A stretch of 64,000 nt of DNA from the NCBI GenBank assembly GCA_022414725.1, contig CM039464.1, forward strand, positions 21,680,808 to 21,744,807, in the 5' to 3' direction. The notes under the pieces were generated by a model. The model was not told the DNA's origin. It made no database searches and was given only the letters and a program-made list of their open reading frames with translations. This document shows positions 26,001 to 32,936 of this stretch, piece after piece. The position numbers and the translations under genes were made by a program. Within the stretch, counting starts at the first letter, position 1. Every line of letters starts with the position of its first letter. The DNA comes from Microglena sp. YARC (Eukaryota; Chlorophyta; Chlorophyceae; Chlamydomonadales; Chlamydomonadaceae).

Positions 26001-29000
26001 GAAACATTGTTGTGGCAAGCATGCAGCAGGGATGTGACAGCATGCATGCAGCCTACACACCTCATGGGTGTTTGTGGGACACAGTCCAGAGGTAGCCATA
26101 TAGTGATATAGGCTACAGGGACTTGCCCTACCACCTAAGGCAATGCTCATGTGTTTAAAGAGTTGTTGTGGCAAGCATGCAGCAGGGATGTAAGAGCATG
26201 CATGCAGCCTACACAAATCATGGATGTTTGTGTGACACAGTCCAGGGGTAGCCAAGTAGGCTACAGGGACTTGCCCTACCACCTATGTCAATGCTCATGT
26301 GTGTAAAGAGTTGCTGCGTCATGCATCAATATATTAGTACATCAAAATATGAGGCAGGCACATGACAGCATGGCACGCAGGCAGCAAAAGGCTTTCAATT
26401 AGAAGACAGATCAGGATTCCGATTCATTCTAGATCAGCACTAAGCTTTTAAATTTGATTCTGGTTCACTAGAACATCAGCACTTGGCTTTTAAATTTGCT
26501 TCTGATTCACTTGAACATAAGCAATTCGCTTATAAATTTGATTCTGATTCACTTGAACATCAGAACTTAGCTATTAAATTTTATTCTGATTCACTTTTAG
26601 ATCAGCTCTTAGCTTTAAATTTATATTCTGATTCACTTCTAGATCTGCACTTAGCTTTTGAATTGTATTCTGATTCACTTGTAAATCAGCACTCCGCTTT
26701 TACATTTAATTCTGATTCACTTGCACATCAAACAATTCGCTTTCAAAGTTGATTCTGATTCATTCTTAGATCAAGCTGTAGCTCCTTATTTTGATTTATT
26801 TCATTTGCCTAGATCAGCATTCAGCCTTGGAATTTGATTTTAGATACAAATTTGTCTTGACTAAAACATAGATTTGGGTACATAGTTGCAGTACCAGGGC
26901 CACCTTTGCCTTCAGCTCATCCTCTGAATACCTCATCATCATCGTCATCATGATTTGATTTGATTTTGATTTGAATCAGTTTTAGATAAACAACAGCTTT
27001 TGAATTCGAATTGTAATTATGCCTACTCCAATACAGAGATACAGCTACATAGTTGCAGTACCAGGGCCATCTTTGCCTTCACCTCATTCTATCCATCCCT
27101 ACCATGTTGATTTTGATTTGGAATAATTCTAGATCACCATCTAGCTTTAGAATTCGATTTTGTGTTTGAATTCGAGTTGTATTTATGTTCACAATAACAC
27201 ACATATATGGTAACATAGTTGCAGTACCAGGGCCATCTTCGCCCTCAGCTCCTCCTCTCCATCCCCATCGTTTGCAGCTTCAGCCTCTGTACTGCTTCCT
27301 GACAGTCCTGGATTATCTCCACTGCCAGGGGCCTGCTTCTGCTGCTCCAACTCCCGATGCTGTTGAATCACCAACAGCAGTTTTCTTGCAATCTGCTGCT
27401 CCACGCTTCCTGACAGAAATTATGGGGAGCTTGTTAGCATCTTACAAAGATAACAGGTTGGTGCAGGGTTGGTGCAAGAGTTTTTTCATTTAAAAAAATG
27501 AATCCATACCTAACCCCAAATGTGATCCTCTTCTTTAGGTAAGGTGTGCTCTAGTGCAGGGGTGGCATAATCTGGAACGGTTTTGTTTCATTGTAAAAAG
27601 TGGATCCATCCCTAACACCAAATGTGATAGTCGTCTATAGGTATGGTGTGCTCTAGAGCAGGGGTGGTAGAATGTGGAACGGTTTTGTTTCGTTGTAAAA
27701 AGTGGATCCATTCCCAACCCCAAATGTGATAGTCGTCTGTAGGTAAGGTGTGCTCTAGAGCAGGGGTGGTAGAATGTGGAACGGTTTTGTTTCATTTAAA
27801 AAGTGGATCCATTCCCAACCCCAAATGTGATTGTCATCCAAAGGTACAGGGTGTGCTCTAGTGCAGGGGTGGCAGAATTGAAAACATTTTTGTTTCATTT
27901 TAAATTGAATCCATTCCCAACCCCAAATATGACCGTCGTCCAAAGGTACAGGGTGCGTTGTAGTACAGGGGTGGCAGAGTTTGGAACAGTCTTCTTTCGC
28001 CAAAAATTGAACCTATTCCCAACCCCAAATGCGATTGCTGCCATCAGGGAAGGTATGCCACACTCCAGGGGTGGCCAGGAATTATGCACCACTTTTGTTT
28101 CTCCAAAACGTGAATCCATTCCCAACCCTGAATGTGATCGTTGTCACCAGTTTAGGAATGCTGCATTTCAGGGGTGGCAGAATTGCTCAAGGGACATGCG
28201 GGACTCGGTGAGCCATTTAAGGCAAGGTCCCATTTAATCGAGCTTACATTTAAGGCTAGATCGCATTTAAGCAAGGTCGCATTAGGGGCATTGGTTATTG
28301 CGACACAACGCTACTACTGTCTGTCATGTACTCTAGTGCTGCGTTCTGTCCTGTTCTGTTCTGTTCTGTTCTGTTCTATACTGTCCTGTTTTTTATTTTA
28401 TTATATTTTCCTTATATTTATGTTCTCTTCCTGGTGCCTGAATGTGCTAAAGGGCCTGCCATTCCCTAACTACTTCAGATAAGCGGGATAACATTGATTA
28501 TTGTGTCACATGCACTTATGTCTGTCCTATCCTGTCACTTATATTCTGTTTTATTATAATATTATCTTTCCTTTTCTTTCCCTTTCTCTCCTTTTCTATT
28601 CTAATGGCTGCAGAAATGCACTGACCAATGAATTTAAAGCAATGTGCGCAGACAAGAGAATCCTCCTTGCTGCTCGCATGTTGGATGCCCAGCAAGGGGC
28701 GCTTCTTGAAGAGTATGTCCCACCTCCCCCCCTTGCCCCCCCCCCCCCCCTTCTCTCCTTTCTTTTTTAATGGCTGCATAAATGCACTGACCAATGAATT
28801 TAAAGCAGTGTGGGCAGACACGAGAATCCACCTTGCTGCTCGCATGTTGGATGCAGCCAAGGGGCCCTCCTTGAAGAGTGTGTCCCTTATTTTCTTTTAT
28901 ATTTATCTTTTCTTTCCCTTCCTCTTTTTTTCGGTTCTAATGGCTTCAGAAATGCACTGACCAATGAATTTGAAGCAATGTGCGCAGACAAGAGAATCCT

Positions 29001-30908
29001 CCTTGCTGCTCGCATGTTGGATGCCCACCAAGGGGCGCTCCTTGAAGAGCGTGTCGCCTCTGCTGAAGTTGCGTGTTGTGAAGATGCCCTTGCCACGGTT
29101 CGGCCCGGCATCTAGCTTCACTTCAATTCCATCTGCTGCTCCTTCTAGCAACACCTGCTCACATGGAAGTGTTCAGTCTGTCAGTGGACTTGAATGTGTA
29201 CTGGCGTGCACCTCTACACACTGCAACTTTGTACATTGCCCAGCATTTAGCTTCACCTGAATGCCATCCGCTGCTCCTTCTAGAAACACCTGCTTGCATA
29301 GACGTTTTTAGTCAGTCAATGGATTTGAATGTGTACTGGCATGCACCTGTACGCACTGCAACATTGGATGATGGGGGTTCAGCATCTAGCTTTACCTGTA
29401 TGCCATCCGCTGCTCCTTCTAGAAACACCTGCTTGCATAGACGTTTTTAGTCAGTCAGTGGATTTGAATGTGTACTGGCATGCACCTGTACGCACTGCAA
29501 CATTGGATGATGGGGGTCAGCATCTAGCTTCACCCAATGCCGTCAATGACAAATTCCTGCGACACCAGCTTCCAGAGAGGGGTAGAGACATTTAGTGGAT
29601 GTGAATGTGTAAGGGTATGCACCTGTACGCACTGCAACATTGCATCTTGGCGGCCAGCATCTAGCTTCACCTCAATGCCATCCGCTTCTCCTTCCAGCAA
29701 TACCTGCTTACAGGGAAGTATTCAGTCAGTCAGTGGACTTGAATGTGTACTGGCATGCACCTGTACGCACTGCAACATTGGATGATGGGGGTCAGCATCT
29801 AGCTTCACCTCAATGCCATCTGCTGCTCCTTCCAGCAACACCTGCTTGCATGGACGTTTGCAGTCATTCAGTGGATTTGAATGCATCATGGTGTGCAACT
29901 GTTTGCACTGCAACAATGGATCATGGGGGACAACATTTGGCTTCACCTCAATGCCATCCGCTGCTTCTTCTAGCAAAACCTGCTTGCATGGACGTTTTTA
30001 GTCAGTCAGTGGATTTGAAAGTGCAATGGCGTGCACCTGTATGCAATGCAACATTGGATCATGGGGGGCAGCATCTAGCTTCATCTCGATTATATCTGTG
30101 ACATATTCTACCAACACCTGCTTGCAGGGAAGTGTTCAGTCTGTCAGTGGATTTGAATGAGCAATAATTTGCACCAGTGCGCACTGCAAGTTTGTGTCTT
30201 GGGGCCAGCATCTAGCTTCATCTCAGTGCCATCTGTGACATGATCCTGCAACACCGGCTTGCAGGGAAGTATTCAGTCTGTCAGTGGACTTGAATGTATG
30301 ATGGCGTGCACCTGTGCGCAAAGCAACATTGGATGATGGGGGGCAGCATCTAGCTTCACCTCGATGCATGACAAGTTCCTGCAACATCTGCTCACAGGGA
30401 CGTGTTCAGTCTGCCAATGGATTTTAATGTGTGATGGTATGCACCTGTACGCACTGCAACATTGGATTATGGGGGGCAGCATCTAGCTTCACCTCGATTC
30501 CATCCGTGACAAGTTCCTGCAACACCGGCTTGTAGAGAGGCCGAGAGGGGTACAGACAGTCAGGGGACTTACATACATGATGGTGTATAACTGGTGAAAG
30601 TTGCTGTATAGTGGTGTGCGTATTTTTGGTTAGCTCTTCTGTTTACTGCTTTAATGGAGGTAGGAAAGGAGAGGGGGTGGGGAGGCTGTGTCCATGTGTG
30701 TGTGCGTGTATGATGGTGAGCATGCGTGTGCGTGTTTGTTGTGTCAGGTGGTGGGAGTAGGCTGATTTGGGTTGGGGGTTAGCGTAGCTGTGGCTGTGTC
30801 CATGTGGATGGGTGGGCTTGGAGAGGGAGGACACAATCTGACACATGTATTCACCTGAGTAAGGTAATTAGTGGCACTGATGTCATCGGGAGGCTGCAGG
30901 AAGTCCAT
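10752..30908 (-). CDS. ATXR2: SET-domain histone-lysine methyltransferase-like protein, ATXR2 type; 11 exons
   Basis: CDS exons: 30908-30855, 29154-28962, 27409-27228, 23244-23149, 22466-22204, 20238-20151, 19005-18902, 17923-17839, 15294-15193, 12269-12192, 11066-10752. All introns are GT-AG, phases agree, total 1,560 nt (519 aa; plant ATXR2 is a little shorter). An in-frame TGA two codons before ATG 30908 fixes the start. Residues 39-43 (GKGIF) open the SET fold; [18 protein letters not shown] and [13 protein letters not shown] follow. A MYND-like Cys/His cluster (C-x3-C-x4-C-x3-C) begins near 178. FELNNL lies in exon 9. The SET core NHSC is at 427-430 and ISYID at 460-464 (Tyr462 in the catalytic position); post-SET CDCQLC is at 488-493. 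The family is nuclear and thought to methylate histone lysines. The basic tail (494-519) is unusual. Nearly every intron carries echoes of adjacent exon edges, so mis-annotation is likely. Confidence 0.9.
11664..11727 (-). repeat. Echo of ATXR2 exon 11 acceptor and start
   Basis: In intron 10, minus-strand TGTATCCCAG followed by GGTGCTGCTTTCTATGCGCT copies the real acceptor and start of exon 11 (TGTATCCCAG then GGTACCGCCTTCTATGCCCT). The polypyrimidine/AG is intact, so it is a potential decoy acceptor. Confidence 0.8.
11780..11970 (+). repeat. Dispersed repeat family M, copy 1
   Basis: Shares, in order, GGAGCCCCCAGGGTCACC, a 'GTAACCCTGGCC' block, GTTCGCTGCACTTGATTCCG and TAGCCAACACTCTCCGCCAA with 50,815-51,000 and 56,660-56,850. 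It lies in ATXR2 intron 10. Origin unclear; the 50.7-kb copy is associated with tRNA-like boxes. Confidence 0.6.
12060..12095 (-). repeat. Echo of ATXR2 exon 10 donor
   Basis: Minus-strand CCCCAGCTGAG followed by GTGAGCTCC repeats the real exon 10 end and donor (CCCCAGCTGAG then GTGAGCTGC) about 100 bp downstream, inside intron 10. The donor copy is intact. Confidence 0.7.
12300..14270. repeat. 2-kb GTGCAC-rich minisatellite in ATXR2 intron 9
   Basis: Units of about 20-40 bp built from TGCACTGATGTTGGCGTGG and GTGCACCGTATTTG. From about 12,460 to 13,190 three units form a higher-order repeat of about 119 bp; to the right simpler TGTTGTGCACTGATGTTGG units dominate. Around 13,164-14,279 the minus strand is free of stops in all three frames. 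This is a by-product of repeat composition, not evidence for a protein. Confidence 0.9.
14944..15133. mobile_element. Palindromic MITE family B, copy at 15 kb
   Basis: Imperfect inverted termini: TTTTGGGCTACGCAGGGCAC at the left and CTTCTATGCTTAGCCCCCAA at the right. The internal motif ACTGGGTCTAGCCGAAAGC is shared with the copies at 46.1, 47.7 and 56.9 kb. Non-coding, about 190 bp, in ATXR2 intron 9. Confidence 0.65.
15295..15735 (-). repeat. Five echoes of ATXR2 exon 9 acceptor and start
   Basis: Tandem units of about 85-110 bp lie immediately upstream (minus strand) of exon 9. Each repeats the acceptor TGCTATGCAG, the exon start GTGTACGGCGCTGTAGTGGG and the stretch encoding FELNNLAL. Similarity to the real exon falls with distance. 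Confidence 0.9.
15735..15927. mobile_element. AT-rich MITE family C, copy 1
   Basis: About 190 bp. Left end GGAGCGGAAAGTAGTATTAG; internal AATAATATTAGTTTTTCAAA and AAATTCTGGTGA; right end AACTTAGCCTTCCCCTA. The ends are roughly complementary (GGG.ACGGC against GCC.T.CCC). Other copies at 18.2 and 54.1 kb. Confidence 0.65.
15938..16897. mobile_element. Family E element with poly-G/poly-C termini, copy 1
   Basis: Left end GTATCGAGGGGGGGGCAGGA; right end (complement) CCTTGCCCCCCCCTCGTATC. The inverted termini include homopolymer tracts; further C and G tracts lie inside (16,009-16,030; 16,404-16,413; 16,741-16,751). No coding content recognised. It lies in ATXR2 intron 8. Confidence 0.55.
17050..17475. 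repeat. Minisatellite in ATXR2 intron 8
   Basis: Degenerate tandem units of about 26 bp reading GAGGTGAATTGAGGTACAAT followed by TGTACA. Long open frames on the minus strand are artefacts of the repeat. Confidence 0.85.
17715..17835. repeat. Short tandem repeat abutting the ATXR2 exon 8 donor
   Basis: Units ACACGAGGTACACAAGG and ACACAAGGAACATAGAGT are tandemly arrayed directly at the exon 8 donor (intron begins at 17,838). The first intronic bases belong to the array. Confidence 0.75.
18168..18373. mobile_element. AT-rich MITE family C, copy 2
   Basis: Left end AGGGAACGGCAACTAATATT; right end TAATTTAGCCTTTCCCTACT. Interior ATATTAGTTTTTCAAATAAA and AAATTCTGGTGATACGGCTC match copy 1. About 205 bp, in ATXR2 intron 7. 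Confidence 0.7.
18561..18618 (+). pseudogene. Captured WD40-repeat exon fragment
   Basis: On the strand opposite ATXR2, an acceptor-like CCACCAACTGCAG precedes a short frame reading [14 protein letters not shown], then TYVI and a stop. This is the end of a WD40 repeat, closest in memory to the LEC14B/DCAF11 type. No neighbouring exons of such a gene are seen, so it looks like a stray exon piece in ATXR2 intron 7. Confidence 0.5.
19033..19192. mobile_element. Family D palindromic element, copy 1
   Basis: Rich in ATGATATCATA palindromes, with GACCAAAGGCGAG at the left and ATTGCTGTCCCTA at the right. The copy at 54,781-54,924 has the same order (GATGTTGACCAAAGGCGAGA ... GCCGTTCCCTA). Non-coding, in ATXR2 intron 6. 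Confidence 0.6.
19195..19575 (-). repeat. Four echoes of ATXR2 exon 7 acceptor and start
   Basis: Units of about 90-100 bp upstream of exon 7. Each carries a version of the acceptor (TGTGTGCAG) and of the exon 5' end encoding [14 protein letters not shown]. The farthest unit still reads GCTTGGCTGCCCTACGCCAT on the minus strand. Confidence 0.85.
20034..20125 (+). repeat. Dispersed repeat family K (type copy)
   Basis: Begins TGTTACAGTCCAGAGGTAGA and continues CAAATAGGCTGAAGGGACTT. Fuller copies end in GTGCTACAG. Others are near 20,885-21,035, 21,245-21,340 (inverted), 23,022-23,095, 23,612-23,700, 25,383-25,480, 37,836-37,967 (inverted), 41,655-41,795, 49,393-49,520 (inverted), 54,715-54,770 (inverted) and 57,103-57,140. 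Non-coding; a MITE- or SINE-like nature is inferred. Confidence 0.7.
20250..20870 (-). repeat. Ten-unit array carrying ATXR2 exon 6 acceptor echoes
   Basis: Units of about 61-62 bp upstream of exon 6. Many contain CCAATCAG, the sequence of the real acceptor (CCCCAATCAG then GTGCTGGCG). The minus strand is open in three frames (up to 239 aa) purely because of the repeat. Confidence 0.85.
21465..22203 (-). repeat. Echoes of ATXR2 exon 5 end and donor, with minisatellite
   Basis: Downstream of exon 5 are two echoes (about 22,020-22,140 and 21,465-21,600) of the segment encoding [11 protein letters not shown], ending in a donor-like GTAAC. Between them six units built on GAGAGAGTTAGTGGTGGGCA (plus strand) repeat the first bases of the intron. 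Confidence 0.85.
22640..22860 (-). repeat. Two echoes of ATXR2 exon 4 end
   Basis: 22,648-22,760 and 22,770-22,860 copy the stretch encoding [12 protein letters not shown] plus the first intronic bases. The donor GTAAGA has mutated (to GACAAG in the nearer copy). A G tract of about 23 lies at 22,611-22,633. Confidence 0.8.
22870..23020. repeat. (TATG)n/(TG)n microsatellite
   Basis: About 16 TATG units run into a long TG run, in ATXR2 intron 4. Open frames here are artefacts. Confidence 0.95.
23436..23480 (-). repeat. Echo of ATXR2 exon 4 acceptor and start
   Basis: Minus-strand ACCTGCAG followed by GTCAGTGCTGCTGAAGTTGG mirrors the real exon 4 start (TCCTGCAG then ATCAGTGCTGCTGAAGTGGG), about 200 bp upstream in the transcript. 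Confidence 0.8.
24025..24219 (+). mobile_element. hAT-like MITE, copy 1 (195 bp)
   Basis: Termini CAGGGTACTAC and GTAGTACCCTG are flanked by a perfect 8-bp direct repeat TCAACTAC (24,017-24,024 and 24,220-24,227). The 8-bp duplication and CAGGG ends are typical of hAT. The interior carries GCGCAGTTTTTGCGCTTTTT and GACCAATTTGG, shared with the other copies. Non-autonomous, in ATXR2 intron 3. Confidence 0.9.
24290..24870. repeat. Minisatellite in ATXR2 intron 3
   Basis: About seven units of 80-115 bp built around ATGACCACACATGCAGCATA, CATGCTAAATGCTTAGGG and TCTAGGGGTTAGG. Non-coding. Confidence 0.85.
25600..26330 (+). repeat. Array of family K with CATG-rich spacer
   Basis: Five to six units of about 150-155 bp. 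Each contains the family-K core (ACAGTCCAGGGGTAGCCAAA) and GGCAAGCATGCAGCAGGGAT. A dispersed element, once inserted, has been tandemly amplified. ATXR2 intron 3. Confidence 0.85.
26400..26860. repeat. Minisatellite with GATTCTGATTCACTTG units
   Basis: About eight units of near 57-60 bp. The plus-strand frame 26,483-26,752 reads as repeated SDSLEHQ.LA.KFDSDSL peptides only because the unit length is near a multiple of three; no gene is supported. Confidence 0.8.
26880..27110 (-). repeat. Two echoes of ATXR2 exon 3 end and donor
   Basis: Near 26,880-26,935 and 27,048-27,100 the minus strand repeats the segment encoding E..LKAKVAL followed by the donor GTACTGCAACTATG, as at the real donor (intron begins at 27,227). 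Confidence 0.85.
27490..28190. repeat. Minisatellite in ATXR2 intron 2
   Basis: About eight units of 80-95 bp: GTGCTCTAGTGCAGGGGTGG, GTTTTGTTTCATT, then CCATTCCCAACCCCAAATGT. The farther units are more diverged. Non-coding. Confidence 0.85.
28609..28890 (-). repeat. Two echoes of ATXR2 exon 2 end with intact donors
   Basis: 28,768-28,890 and 28,609-28,725 repeat the exon 2 segment encoding [19 protein letters not shown] and the donor ATTCATTG/GTCAGTGCATT, followed by a purine-rich tract on the minus strand. Both donors look usable, so they are strong decoys. Confidence 0.9.
29200..30545 (-). repeat. About ten echoes of ATXR2 exon 2 acceptor and start
   Basis: Units of about 140 bp fill intron 1. 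Each has an acceptor-like CTTCCCTG..AGCAG and a version of the exon 2 start encoding [16 protein letters not shown]. The real exon is the innermost copy. Units nearest exon 1 read as [16 protein letters not shown]. Confidence 0.9.
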
Positions 30909-31289
30909 CAGTCAAGCCAGGTTAGCTGATGCCTCGGGGGTTGTGCCCTCAATGTCAATGCAAGCACATCAACTAGGTTTGAAGGCCTAACGCTCAAGCA
31001 GATGCGCTGGTGAGGAGGATTGCTGCAGCTGATGAAGATGCCAAGGGATAACTGGGGATTAGAGAGCGACAGCCAGAGTGGTACACTGTTAGTCCTCTGT
31101 TCGCCGCCGAGAGCTCGTCGAATAGAAGATCGTAGTGACGAGTCTCTACGGCATGCGATGATGGGGGGGAAAGAACTTTTTCTGAATGCAAGCCCTAGCT
31201 AAATCTTGGCCTCACTCGATTTCCTTCCTCGACGTTCTGGGCCGGTAAATGCCCACAGAGCTCTGTTGCAGTGCGTGGAAGTTGCCGCC
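30909..31289. promoter_or_regulatory. Shared head-to-head 5' region of ATXR2 and RPA49
   Basis: 381 bp separate the two divergent start codons, so both promoters must lie here unless upstream non-coding exons exist. I see no clear TATA box. The RPA49 ATG sits in GCCGCCATGG, a strong Kozak-like context; the ATXR2 ATG is preceded by an in-frame stop. Co-regulation is inferred from spacing only. Confidence 0.6.
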
Positions 31290-32882
31290 ATGGTAAAACG
31301 TTCGAGAGTATCCGTCGAGGTAAAGGAGGACGTCGCGGCGCCGTTTGTTGGTTACTTCCCCACCGGCAACCCATCAGCTGATGGGAGTGGGACGGATGTC
31401 ACCTTTAGCGTTTACGAGGGGAAAGGAACCATGGGCAGAGGGCTGCTAGTCGGCTCCAAGGTACGCGTGCGTCCACCATGGCAGTTGAGTTCGGTTCCTG
31501 CCCGGCAGCTTGTCGACGAGCAAGTTGCATCAATCTTGCATAGCTTCGTTATTGGCGTACCACGATGCATGCACAAGGCGTCTGTGGCGTCAGACTCATG
31601 CTTAGGCCTTTCTATCATGAATCCATCCACCCCTGAGGCTGCATTTGGAGTTCAGTATGGCACCAGGTTAATATAAATCTCATCAGGAGCAGCAGCAGCA
31701 GCTCTTACGCCCATTCCCAATCCAGCATGGTGAAAGGGCTGCTAGTCTCCTCCAAATTATGCAGCCAACCATTGCCAAACCCATTCACCAGCAAATGTTT
31801 TAACCACATGCCGACCCAATTCACAACCATGTTTGCAAACCAACTGCCAGCACAATTCACATCCAATTTTCGACCCACTACGCAACCAATTATGAATCCA
31901 ATTCGCAACCACCTGCCAACACACTTCACAAATAAATTCCCCCATCAAACTTGATCAAATGCCAATATTAGTAAAATGAACTACACACTGTGCTGCAGGG
32001 CAATGTCGACTATGTTGGGACCTCAGCAGGGCAGGAGTACACGGGTCCCCAGCCTTGCTCGTAAGTTGGTCGGTGTTGGAGGTGACAACATACATGCATA
32101 CATACATCTACATACGTTGCATTGCATTACATTACATTGGAATATGTGGACGACTGTGTTGGGATCTCAGCAGGGCTGGAGTACGCTGGTCCCCAGCCTT
32201 GCTCGTAAGTTGTTTAGTGTTGGAGGTGACATCGTGGGTGGAGGTGGAGGCAGGGGGGGAAGGGGAAGGAGGAGGAAGGGGGGGGAGGAGGAGAGGGGGG
32301 AGGGGAAGAGAAGCAGGATGGGGGGAGGTACACAGGGTGTGTTGTGGGGGGGGAGGAGGAGAGGGAGGGGGAGGGGAAGAGAAGCAGGATGGGGGGAGGT
32401 ATTAGAGGAGGTGGAGATTGAGGTGTCCCTATTTATCTGGTGCTCACTCCCAAGCAATGCTAAACTGACCTGCCAGCTACAGCCCATGCATCAATACATG
32501 TCAGCAGTCCCAGTATTTCTCTTCTCACCTATGAGCGGCAGCTTCTAGACAGCTCCCCTGGAAGGCTATTTAGCCAAGGCCAGCGCAACCTAGTTTATCT
32601 GGAAGCTCACAGAATTAGCAGTCCAGAACTTGAAATCCTGGGGCTTGGCCCAGTGGCTGGCTCAGGGATCTGCCTAGAAGCTGCTGCTTACAGCCGAAAA
32701 GAAAAGCTACGAGCAGTCCATGTGCCTGGCTGACATGTTTGAATTATCTTCATTATTTGATGTTGTTCAAGTCTCTTCAGCCAAAATGGGTACTGAACTG
32801 TAGCATACACATACATACATACATACATACATATATGCTTACATACATACACATACATATATACATGCAAACAAGCATGCAT

Positions 32883-32936
<54 letters not shown>

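Noticed and set aside
31206..31676. Longer RPA49 start at TTG 31,206 and extension to 31,676
   Set aside because: The ATG at 31,290 has a strong Kozak-like context, and the donor at 31,461 joins in frame to exon 2.
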